The notes under the pieces are model-generated. The model saw only the letters and a list, made by a program, of their open reading frames with translations, did no database searches and was not told the DNA's origin. Of a stretch of 64,000 nt of DNA, positions 1 through 8,600 are shown piece by piece. The stretch spans positions 558,001-622,000 of the forward strand of contig JBBCHM010000002.1 of assembly GCA_037200045.1 (NCBI GenBank), written 5' to 3'. The DNA comes from Rhizomicrobium sp. Its GTDB lineage: Bacteria; Pseudomonadota; Alphaproteobacteria; Micropepsales; Micropepsaceae. Within the stretch, counting starts at the first letter, position 1. Each line of letters starts with the position of its first letter. A program made the position numbers and the translations under genes.

Positions 1-370
1 TCACGCCGGGCTGGGCGACGACGCAGCGGTTCTCGATGTCGATGTCGAGGATCCGGCTCATCCGCGTCAGGCTGAGCAGGATGGCATCGGCGCGCGGCAG
101 CGCCCCGCCCGACAGCGAGGTCCCCGCCCCGCGCGGCACGACCGGCACGCCGTGTTCGCTGGCATAGGCCAGGATGGCGGCCACCTGCTCGGCATCGCGC
201 GGCAGCACGGTGACCAGCGGCTTCTGGCGATAGGCGGTCAGCGCATCGGCGTCGAAAGCGGCGAGGCCGGCGGGATCGGACACCACCCCGTCGGGCACGA
301 TGGCACGAAGCGCCGCGACGATGTCGGCGCCATGGGCGATGATCTCGGAATCGGGTGGCGAAAAATCCAC
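1..370 (-). CDS. glcD: FAD-binding oxidase, GlcD-like (3' part outside window)
   Basis: Only the first 123 codons are in the window; the gene runs off the left edge. The visible part matches the start of the FAD-binding (PCMH-type) domain of glycolate oxidase subunit GlcD and related 2-hydroxyacid dehydrogenases, including the FAD pyrophosphate-binding stretch PRGAGTSLSGGALP around residues 82-95. These enzymes oxidise glycolate or D-lactate-like acids in the cytoplasm. I chose the GTG start at 370 because GAGGGG lies seven bases upstream. The C-terminal substrate and FAD domains cannot be seen, so D-lactate dehydrogenase or another FAD-linked oxidase of the family remains possible. Confidence 0.8.
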   Translation of the reverse strand, partial: MDFSPPDSEIIAHGADIVAALRAIVPDGVVSDPAGLAAFDADALTAYRQKPLVTVLPRDAEQVAAILAYASEHGVPVVPRGAGTSLSGGALPRADAILLSLTRMSRILDIDIENRCVVAQPGV

Positions 371-414
371 GCGTGCGCCCCTCAACCACGCACGAAGGCT
401 AGCACGGCGCGGGC

Positions 415-540
415 TTAGCCCTGGCGTGCCTTGAAGCGCGGATTCTTCTTGTTGATGACGTAGACGCGGCCCTTGCGGCGGACGACGCGGCAGTCCTTGT
501 CGCGCTTCTTGAGCGAGCGGAGAGAGTTGCGAACTTTCAT
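415..540 (-). CDS. rpmJ: 50S ribosomal protein L36
   Basis: This 41-residue basic protein of the large ribosomal subunit begins [17 protein letters not shown] and ends [12 protein letters not shown], the form typical of alphaproteobacteria. Zinc-binding L36 has a CxxC...C...H set; here only one cysteine (residue 17) remains, so this is the zinc-independent type. It stands alone with its own upstream region and is divergent from the lytic transglycosylase at 712. The reading frame stays open for about 1.4 kb upstream, but that extension is antisense to the transglycosylase and is not L36. Confidence 0.97.
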   Translation of the reverse strand: MKVRNSLRSLKKRDKDCRVVRRKGRVYVINKKNPRFKARQG

Positions 541-711
541 GGTCTTATGGCCTTGGATCTGGGCCACAAGGCCCCGCAAAGAGGCGCGGAAGCTATGCGG
601 CCCCCCTTTTCCTGTCAACCGGGAGAAAACCCAGGAATTCCGCCACATTCCGGCCTTGCCGGCGCGCTCTGCTATGGTAATCCGCCCGGCTTGGGGCGAC
701 CGAGGGTGGGG

Positions 712-2004
712 ATGCAACTTTTGATGAGAGCCGGCTTCCGATTGGGTCTGGTGGCGCTGGCGGTCCTGGTCGCGGCCTGCACCACGGTGGAACCGGTGGA
801 TGCCCATCGCCGCACGGGGCATCACGCGCCGGCGCCGCCCAAACCCAAGATCGACCCCCAGGACGTCAAATTCGCCCAGTTCGTCGCCGACTTCCGCGTG
901 ACCGCGCTCGCCGCCGGGATCACGCCCGCGACCTATGACGCGGCGATGGGCGGCCTCAAGCGCAGCGACAAGATCGAGGCCCTGACCGAGGCGCAGCCGG
1001 AATTCGTCAAGCAGGTGTGGACCTATCTCGACACCGCCGCCTCGCCGCGCCGCGTCGCCGACGGACGGGCCGCGCTGGCGTCGCAGGCGGCGGCGCTGGC
1101 GACGATCGAAGCGAAATACGGCGTGCCGAAGGAGATCCTGGTCTCGATCTGGGGCAACGAGACCGATTTCGGCGGCGCGCTCGGCGGCTTCAACATCTTC
1201 CAGGCGCTGGCGACGCTCGCCTATGACGGGCCGCGCGCCGATTTCGGCCGCACCGAACTGCTCGATGCGCTGAAGATGATGCAGCAGGAGAAGCTCGATC
1301 CGGGCCAGATGGTCGCGTCCTGGGCCGGCGCCTTCGGCCAGCTTCAGATGCTGCCCTCGACCTTCCTCAAAAGCGCGGTCGACGGCGACGGCGACGGCAG
1401 GCGCGACCTGTGGCACTCCGCGCCCGACGCGCTGGCGAGCGCGGCGGTGGAGGTGTCGACCGATGGCTGGCAGCGCGGCCGCGTCTGGGGCTATGAGGTG
1501 AAACTGCCGGCGAACTTCGCCTATGAGATGGCGGACGGCGATTCGACCAAGCCGGTCGCGGATTGGAGCAAGCTCGGCGTGACCACCGCGATGGGCGCTG
1601 CCCTGCCGGCGAACACCGAAGCCGGCGCGATCTATCTGCCCGCCGGGGCGCGCGGGCCGGCGTTCCTGACGTTCGGCAATTTCAAGGTGATCTTGAAATA
1701 CAACAACGCCGCGTCCTATGCGCTGGCGGTGTGCTATCTCGCCGATCTGATCGCCGGCCGCCCCGCCATCGTCGCGTCCTGGCCGCGCGACGAGGAGCCC
1801 CTGTCGCATGACGAGCGCATCGCGCTGCAGAACGGACTGACCAAGCTCGGCTACAATCCCGGCAAGATCGACGGCGTCATCGGACACGACGGCAAGGCGG
1901 CACTTAGGCTCTGGCAGAAGGCGCACGCCCTGCCCGCCGACGGGTTTCCGACCATGGGCGTCCTGGCGCAGATCCTGACCGAAGCGAAGAGCAAGGGGCT
2001 CTAG
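712..2004 (+). CDS. Lytic murein transglycosylase lipoprotein, MltB type, with PG-binding domain
   Basis: Predicted lipoprotein that cleaves peptidoglycan glycan strands with 1,6-anhydromuramyl formation. The 430-residue product has a signal peptide ending in LVAAC (Cys23, lipobox), an SLT_2/MltB-type catalytic domain (about 50-345) with the likely catalytic Glu150 in [11 protein letters not shown], and a C-terminal peptidoglycan_binding_1 domain (about 365-425, [19 protein letters not shown]). The ATG at 712 follows a GAGGGTGGGG Shine-Dalgarno; a second ATG four codons later lacks one. The frame is open upstream to 547 but that part shows no signal sequence logic. Family assignment is firm; the exact paralogue name is not. 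Confidence 0.9.
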   Translation: MQLLMRAGFRLGLVALAVLVAACTTVEPVDAHRRTGHHAPAPPKPKIDPQDVKFAQFVADFRVTALAAGITPATYDAAMGGLKRSDKIEALTEAQPEFVKQVWTYLDTAASPRRVADGRAALASQAAALATIEAKYGVPKEILVSIWGNETDFGGALGGFNIFQALATLAYDGPRADFGRTELLDALKMMQQEKLDPGQMVASWAGAFGQLQMLPSTFLKSAVDGDGDGRRDLWHSAPDALASAAVEVSTDGWQRGRVWGYEVKLPANFAYEMADGDSTKPVADWSKLGVTTAMGAALPANTEAGAIYLPAGARGPAFLTFGNFKVILKYNNAASYALAVCYLADLIAGRPAIVASWPRDEEPLSHDERIALQNGLTKLGYNPGKIDGVIGHDGKAALRLWQKAHALPADGFPTMGVLAQILTEAKSKGL

Positions 2005-3312
2005 TCACGCATTCGCCACCGGCGTCTCGATATCCTCATCGACGATCTCGACATCCGGCGGAACGATCCCGGCATTGCGCAGCGCCGGCGACAGCCATTG
2101 ATAGGCGAACAGCCCGACCAGCAGCACCGCCGCGAAGGCATAAGGAACATAGGGCGACCATTCATACATCCAGCCGATGAGCGGGCCGGCGATGAATCCC
2201 ATGGCGCTGGCGCCGCCGATGATGCCGGCGACCGCGCCTTGCTCGTGCGGCGCCACCGACAGCGAGGCGCCGGAGGTGAATCCCGGCCGCGCCATGCCGA
2301 AGCCGAGGCCCGACAGCGCCAGGCCGACCACCAGCAGAAGGAAATTGCCGAACAGGAGGAAGACGACGGTCGAGACCAGCGCCGCGCCCAATCCCCAATT
2401 GGTCAGCACCCGCGCCGAGACGCGCACGTACTGCACCACCACGAGCTGGGCGAAGAGCGCCGCCAGCGAGGTCGCGAGCTGGCCGATCATGTTGTATTGC
2501 GCGGCGTGCTCCGGCGCGACGTGCAGCACGTCCATGAAGAAGAAGCCCATGGTCTGGATCGGCACCGTGCTCGCGGTCGAAAGCCCGACGGCGAAGATCG
2601 CGAAGGGCCGCACGCGGCGGTCGTGCCATTTCATCGCAACGCTCTCGACGCGCCGCGCCTTGGGCGGCGTGCGCTCCGGCAAAAGGAACCAGATCATCGC
2701 GGCGCTGGCGAGCGCGAGGCCCGAGATGAAATAGAACGGAACCAGCAGGCCGAACGGCGTGAACAGGCTGGCGATCGCCGGCCCGCCGACGGTGCCGAGG
2801 CCGAAGGCCGAGCCGATGGTCGCGACGCCTTTCAGCCGCTCCTGCGGCGTGGTGCGGTCGGCGACATAGGCCTGGGCCGCGGGCTGCGTGCCCGAACCGA
2901 ACGTACCGTAGATCGAGCGCGTCAGGATCATCAGCGGAAAGATCGCGATGGCCGGCAGCCAGTTCTTCAGCCCGGCCAGCATCACGCTGGCGAACAGCGC
3001 GAAGGATGCGGCGAAGGCCAGAAGCCCCAGCAGCATCACGGGCTTGCGGCCCCAATGATCGCTCTTCTTGCCCCAATAGGTCGCGGTGACGACCCAGATC
3101 GCGGCCGAGACCGCAAAGACGCTGGTGGTCTGGACGGCGCCCAGGTGAAGCTGGCGCGACAGCGGCGGCAGGATGTTGAACAGCACGGTCTGGCCGGCGC
3201 CCATGCAGAGCAGGCTGACGAACAGGATGGCGAAGGCACGGCGGCGCTCGGCATGGGTGGTGATGTGCACGACATCGCGCACAGCGGGAGGATCGGGGAT
3301 TTTGTCGGGCAT
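2005..3312 (-). CDS. MFS transporter, drug-efflux (DHA1/TetA-like)
   Basis: Inner-membrane transporter of 435 residues with about twelve hydrophobic segments and the MFS signature GKKSDHWGRKPVMLLG between helices 2 and 3. The overall pattern resembles tetracycline-resistance-type DHA1 exporters, but substrate cannot be told from sequence. It converges with the lytic transglycosylase; the two stop codons abut. I chose the ATG at 3312; an in-frame GTG five codons upstream is also possible. Confidence 0.8.
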   Translation of the reverse strand: MPDKIPDPPAVRDVVHITTHAERRRAFAILFVSLLCMGAGQTVLFNILPPLSRQLHLGAVQTTSVFAVSAAIWVVTATYWGKKSDHWGRKPVMLLGLLAFAASFALFASVMLAGLKNWLPAIAIFPLMILTRSIYGTFGSGTQPAAQAYVADRTTPQERLKGVATIGSAFGLGTVGGPAIASLFTPFGLLVPFYFISGLALASAAMIWFLLPERTPPKARRVESVAMKWHDRRVRPFAIFAVGLSTASTVPIQTMGFFFMDVLHVAPEHAAQYNMIGQLATSLAALFAQLVVVQYVRVSARVLTNWGLGAALVSTVVFLLFGNFLLLVVGLALSGLGFGMARPGFTSGASLSVAPHEQGAVAGIIGGASAMGFIAGPLIGWMYEWSPYVPYAFAAVLLVGLFAYQWLSPALRNAGIVPPDVEIVDEDIETPVANA

Positions 3313-3376
3313 GGCGGCGCTAAGCACCGCAATTGCATGGCGGGGTCAAGGCGGCGCGGCGCAAGGTAGCAATGTG

Positions 3377-3408
3377 TTTTCCTCCCCCGCGTTTGCGGGG
3401 GAGGAAAA
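3377..3408. repeat. Perfect palindrome, CCTCCCCCGC family (REP-like)
   Basis: A 14-bp perfect stem (TTTTCCTCCCCCGC / GCGGGGGAGGAAAA) with the four-base loop GTTT lies just past the pbpC stop codon. The stem is flanked by T before and A after on either strand, so it lacks the U-tract of an intrinsic terminator. The same core recurs twice between pbpC and yfhM (5531-5676). Confidence 0.8.
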
Positions 3409-3415
3409 CGCGAAT

Positions 3416-5518
3416 TCAGCTCTTCGCCTTCTTGAACCTTACCTGCGCCGTATCGCTCCGACCCTGCGCATCAACCACGGTGATACGCGCCAGGCCCTCG
3501 CCGTCGGGCGTGAACAGCACCGGCTGGAACCGCGTGAAATTGCCGATGAACTGGCCGTTGACCAGCCAGGTCAGCGGCTCCCTGCCGCCGTCGGCCTTGA
3601 GCACCACACTCTTGTCCTTGGCGTCGTCGGGTGGCAGCGGCACCACCGTGCCGTTGGGCGGAAAGGCGATGGTCGGCGGCGGCACATTGGTCTCGCGCGG
3701 CGGCGCCGGCGCGCTCTCGCGCCGGAAGAGGCGCATCGAGGGCGGCAATTGGTCGTTCGCGGTGGTCAGCAGCGCGCCCGCGGGCGGCGGATCGTCGGCA
3801 TGGCGGTCGGCCGGCAGGAGCTCGAAGGTCTTGAGCAGGATCGGCGCGGCGGATTCGCGCCCGGCATGGCCGGCGCGCGGGCTCCCATCGGCGCGGCCGA
3901 CCCACACGCCGACCGTGTAGTCGTTCGAAAACCCGACCGACCAGGCGTCGCGATAGCCATAGGAGGTGCCGGTCTTGAACCCGATGCGGCGGGCGCGGTC
4001 GATCCCCTGCCCCATCGCCCAGCCGTCGGGCAGCGAGACGCCCCGCAGGATCTGCTTGAGATAGAACGCCGCCACCGGCCCGAACAGGCGGTGATCGGCG
4101 GCGTCCGGCGCGCCCATGACATAGCGCAGCCCGCGCGCCTCGCCGCCATTGGCGATGCCGGCATAGAGCATGGTGATATCGGCGAGACTGATGCCGAGGC
4201 CGCCGAGCGCCACGGGCAGGCTTGGGCTGCCGTCGCCCGCCGGGAAGGCCAGCCGCGCGCCGGCATTCTCCAGCGTGGTGGTGAAGGCGAGCGGCCCGAC
4301 GCGGTCCAGCACCATCACCGCCGGCACGTTGAGCGACATGCGCAGCGCCTCGGTCGCCGACACCGCGCCCTGGAAGCTGCCCTCGAAATCCTTCGGCGCG
4401 TAGTCGCCGAACATGGTCGGCGCGTCGGTCATCAGCGAGGCGGGATGCAGGATGAGATTGTCGAAGGCGATGCCGTAGATGAAGGGCTTGAGCGCCGAGC
4501 CCGGCGAGCGCCAGCGCTGCGCCAGGTCGATTTGCCCGGACGGTCCCCAATAATGCACCCCGCCCAGATAGGCGAGCACGTCGCGCGTGCGGTTGTCGAC
4601 CACCACGATGGAAAGCGCCGTGCCCTCGCCGAAATAGGGCTGCTCGTTGGCCGCCATGCGCTCGACCGCGCCTTGCAGGTCGGCGTCCAACGTCGTGACG
4701 ATACGGGTGGCGCGGGGATCGCGCAGCTTGAGCCGAACCGCGAGATGCGGCGCCGTCAGCGGCATCGCCTGACGCGCGAAGGGCACGCCCTCGCGCCGCG
4801 CCACGTCGGCGTCGCCTTGCGTGACCACGCTTTCGCTCACCATGCGGGCCAGTACCTTGTCGCGGCCCTTGGCGGCGCGGATGGCATGGCGGTCGGGCCG
4901 CTGCTTCACCGGCGATTGCGGCAGGGCGACGAGGAGCGCGGCCTCCGAAAGATCGATCCGCGACGGCTCCTTGCCGAAATAGGACAGCGCGGCGGCGCGC
5001 ACGCCTTCGAGATTGCCGCCGAACGGCGCCAGCGTCAGGTAGAAGGACAGGATCTCGTCCTTGGAATAGCGCTCTTCGAGCTGGAGAGCGCGCATCATCT
5101 GGAACAGCTTGGTGCCGATGCCGCGCGATTTCGGCGGTTCCAGGATGCGCGCGACCTGCATGGTCAGCGTCGAGCCGCCCGAAACGATGTGCCCGGCGCC
5201 GGCGAATTGCAGTCCGGCGCGCAGGATCGCGGCGGGGTCCACGCCGGCGTGGTCGTAGAAGCGCTTGTCCTCATAGGCCATCAGCATGGCGAGATAGCGC
5301 GGCGAGACGTCCCGCACATCGGTCTTCATCCGCCAATAGCCGTCGTCGGTCAGGAAGGCGCGCAGCGGCACGCCATGGCGGTCGACGACCTCGGGCGAGA
5401 CATGGATGGCGCGCGTCATGTCGGGCGGATTGGCGACATCGGCCGTGGCGACGGCGCAGGCGGCGCCGAAGAGGGCGAAGAGGGATGTTACAAGACTATG
5501 TGTAAGGCTCGATCTCAT
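3416..5518 (-). CDS. pbpC: Penicillin-binding protein 1C
   Basis: Bifunctional peptidoglycan glycosyltransferase/transpeptidase of 700 residues. An N-terminal hydrophobic segment (about 10-28) anchors it. The GT51 domain carries the catalytic Glu83 in EDKRFYDH. The transpeptidase domain has Ser341 in SPGSALKPF (SxxK) and KTGTSYG with Lys515, and a C-terminal BiPBP_C Ig-like domain (about 605-700) typical of PBP1C follows. Start at ATG 5518; the open frame extends to 5683 but only through repeat DNA. It lies downstream of yfhM, the usual partner of pbpC, suggesting a shared periplasmic defence or wall-repair role. Confidence 0.95.
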   Translation of the reverse strand: MRSSLTHSLVTSLFALFGAACAVATADVANPPDMTRAIHVSPEVVDRHGVPLRAFLTDDGYWRMKTDVRDVSPRYLAMLMAYEDKRFYDHAGVDPAAILRAGLQFAGAGHIVSGGSTLTMQVARILEPPKSRGIGTKLFQMMRALQLEERYSKDEILSFYLTLAPFGGNLEGVRAAALSYFGKEPSRIDLSEAALLVALPQSPVKQRPDRHAIRAAKGRDKVLARMVSESVVTQGDADVARREGVPFARQAMPLTAPHLAVRLKLRDPRATRIVTTLDADLQGAVERMAANEQPYFGEGTALSIVVVDNRTRDVLAYLGGVHYWGPSGQIDLAQRWRSPGSALKPFIYGIAFDNLILHPASLMTDAPTMFGDYAPKDFEGSFQGAVSATEALRMSLNVPAVMVLDRVGPLAFTTTLENAGARLAFPAGDGSPSLPVALGGLGISLADITMLYAGIANGGEARGLRYVMGAPDAADHRLFGPVAAFYLKQILRGVSLPDGWAMGQGIDRARRIGFKTGTSYGYRDAWSVGFSNDYTVGVWVGRADGSPRAGHAGRESAAPILLKTFELLPADRHADDPPPAGALLTTANDQLPPSMRLFRRESAPAPPRETNVPPPTIAFPPNGTVVPLPPDDAKDKSVVLKADGGREPLTWLVNGQFIGNFTRFQPVLFTPDGEGLARITVVDAQGRSDTAQVRFKKAKS

Positions 5519-5530
5519 CGCCAACTCTTT

Positions 5531-5676
5531 CCTCTCCCCGCGTTTGCGGGGGAGGGGGACCGCGAAGCGGTGGAGGGGGCGGAAACGCGCTCCAACGCCG
5601 GCGCTAGCCCCCACCGCCCGTGCGCACGCTGTCGCTACGCACCGCTCGGCACCTCCCCCGCAACAGCGGGGGAGGA
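5531..5676. repeat. Composite palindromic repeat between yfhM and pbpC
   Basis: The whole spacer between yfhM and pbpC is built from inverted repeats. A CCTCTCCCCGC/GCGGGGGAGG hairpin stands at the pbpC side, a CCGCGAAGCGG palindrome follows, and a perfect 10-bp stem CCTCCCCCGC-AACA-GCGGGGGAGG (5652-5675) ends at the yfhM stop. The core is shared with 3377-3408. It looks like a REP/BIME-type dispersed element rather than a gene. Confidence 0.7.
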
Positions 5677-5679
5677 AAA

Positions 5680-8600
5680 TCACGGCGCGATCGTCACGTT
5701 ACCCATGGTCGTGCGGGCGTGGATCGTCGGCGCGTACATGTCCATCACCGCGGCGGCCGGCAGCACGAAGGTGCCCGTCGTCACCGCGCGCGCCACATAG
5801 GCGATGCGGAAGATCGGCTGCGGCTCCGGCTTCTTCTTGTCCTCGTCGCTGACATAGGACGAGCCGATGGTGAACGCCGCCACGAAGCGGTCGTCGCGCG
5901 CGTCCGCCATCGTCGTGTCGGAGAGCGTGTCGAGGAAGGCGTAGGGCTTGCCGTCCTCGCTGCCCAGCGGCATCTCGATCTCCAGCCCCGCCGGCAGAAG
6001 ATCGATCACGCCCATCTGGCGATAGGTGTTGTGCTGCATCTGGCCGGTGACCTCCACGATCACGCGGTCGTTCTGGTGCAGATGCGACAGGTCCGCCGGC
6101 GTGCCGCCCATCGTCCAATAGGTCTTGCTGAGGGTAAACCCGCTCGCCTCGGCCGGCAGCGGCGCCGCCGGCGTGCCCTGGACCGAGGTGGTGCGCCACA
6201 CGCTGGCGTCGCCGCGGTTCAGGAAGGTGATGCCGGAGCTGAGCTGCGCCGGCGAGGGCGACAGGCGGATCGCGCCGGCGCGCGGGATGCCCGGCTGGCC
6301 GTTGACCAGGATGTTCAGCGGCACGGTCTGGCGCGTCAGCGCATAGGCGGCGCGCAGCATCCACGCCTTTTCCTGCGTCGTCGTATCGTCGAGCTTGGAG
6401 TCGAGCTCGGCGCTTTTCTTCAAGAGGGCCGGGATGAGGTCCGGCTGGCCGTTCTCCGCCGCCAGAGCAGTGGAACCCGCCACGTCGCGCAAGAGCGAGC
6501 CGTAATCGCCGACCGGATAGCTGAACGCCTCGCCCTTCAGCGCGATGTCGCGCGCCCGGTTGAAGCCATAGGTCGCGCGCGCCCGGTCGCCGGCCTGCGC
6601 CGCCGCCGAGGCCGACAGCGCCTCCGCGATGGCGGTGTTCATCTCCGGCCCGCGCGTGTCGATGAAGTAGCGCAGGTCGGACAGGTTCACCTGGCCCGAC
6701 CGCGCCAGCAGGTAGAAGGCATAGGCGCGGACGTTGTCGGAGTTGGAATCGCTCGCCGCCGTGCCGCGCAGCCAGGTCGAGCCGCGCTTGAGCGCATCGT
6801 TGGGCACGACATAGCCCTTCTCCTTGGCCTGGGTGAGGAAGTCGAGCGCGAAGACGCTGATCCATGGATCGGCGTCACTGCCCGGCGCCCACATCCCGAA
6901 ATTGCCGGCGTAGTTCTGCATGTCGAGCACCGCGTCGACCGCGTCCTGCACCCGCGGGCGCAGCGCCTGGTCGCGCGGCAGGCCGGCGAGATCGGAGAGG
7001 TCGTTGAACACCAGGAGCGGCATGGCGCGGCTGGTGGTCTGCTCGATGCAGCCATAGGGATATTTGTCGAGCCATTTCAGAAGGCCCGGCACGTCGCTGT
7101 AGCCGTGCGCCGAAGCGACGGTCAGCCCCACGGTCGGCGTGCCGCGGATCAGGTCGGCGACCAGTTGCCCGTTGGCGGTATAGGTCGCCTTGGGCGCGAA
7201 GGGCACCGTCTCGTCGCGGGCGACATCCAATTGCGGCGCGCGCGATTCGATCTGCCAGGAATGGTCGACGGAAAATCCGCCCGGACCCCTGACGTTGAGC
7301 GCGATGGTCGCGATGCCGATGCCGGTGCCGTTGAGCTCCATCGGCACCAGCACGCGCTGGCCGACGCGCAGCGCCTCAGTCACCACCGTCTGGCGCGCGC
7401 CGTTGGGCAGGCCGACCGGTCCCGACGCGGTCAGCGTCGCGACATAGGTGCCCGGCTTGCCCTCGACATTGTTCATGTTGAGCGCGGCGGCGGCATGATC
7501 GCCCGGCGCCAGGAAGCGCGGCAACACGATGTCGGCGACCACCGGATCGCGTACCGTCAGCGGCCGGTCGGCATGGCCGAGCTTGGTGTCGGTCATCGCC
7601 ACCGCCATCAGGCGCAATTCGCCGTTGAAGTCGGGGATGTCGAGCGCGACCGAGACCCTGCCGTCCGCGCCGACCTTCACCAGGCCGGAGAACAGCGCCA
7701 CCGTGCGCGTCGGCACCACCGCCAGCGGCCGTCCGCCGAAGCTGTCGCCGCCCTCGCGCATCGCGCCGACCGCGCCCTTCTCGGCCTTGATCAGGCGGCC
7801 GTAGTCGTCGCGCATCGTCACGCCGAGCTGGCGCTTGGCGAAGTAGTAGTCGTTGGGATTGGGCGAGACGAAATCGGTGAGCTGGAGGATGCCCTCGTCC
7901 ACCGCCGCCAGCGTCAGATAGGCCTGCTCGCCGCTCGCCAGGCCGGCGATCGCCACCGGGATGACGATCTTCTGGCGCGGCGTCACCTTCTGCGGCCCGC
8001 CGACGGTCACCGTCAGCGTCCGGTCCTTGTTGTCGACCTGCAGCCAGGCCAGCCCGATGGCGCGCACCGGCTCATGGCCCGTCGCCTCGTTCAGCGGCCG
8101 GTAGTCGGTCACGAGCACATAGGCGCCCGGGCCCCAATCGGCATCGACCTTCACGTCGACGCTGGCGCCGCCCGCCGGCGCGTCGATCACCTGGGAGGAG
8201 AACACCTTGTCGCCGGCCACCACGACCAGCGCCTTGCCGTTCGCGGTCGGCTTGATCTGGACATGCGCCGTCTCGCCCGCGCGATAGGAGGGCTTGTCGG
8301 CCGCGACCGGGATACGGTCCGGCCGATCGCCGGCGGAACTCGCCGCCCAGCCGGAATAGAAGCGATAGGACGACGCCGTGCCCGACTTCGGATCGGTGAT
8401 CGTCAGCCGGTAGGAGCCATAGGGGAAGTTCTGTGCCAGCTTCACCGGCGCGCCGGCGCCGATGTCGATCTTGCCGCTGGTCATCAGCCGGTCGCGGGTG
8501 ACCGCCTCGTATTTCCACGAGCCGTCCTTCTGGTACCACTGATAGGTCGTGTCCTCGCGCACCCAGGAATAGGTCAGGCCGGCGAGCGCGACGCGCTTGC

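Noticed and set aside
415..1926. 503-residue frame ending in L36
   Set aside because: Only the last 41 codons match L36; the rest is antisense to the lytic transglycosylase.
3377..3408. Intrinsic terminator of pbpC
   Set aside because: Perfect stem but followed by A, not T, on both strands, and the same palindrome recurs at 5531-5676; better read as a dispersed repeat.
3173..5800. 875-residue plus-strand open frame
   Set aside because: Antisense to pbpC, which has SxxK and KTG motifs and a glycosyltransferase site.
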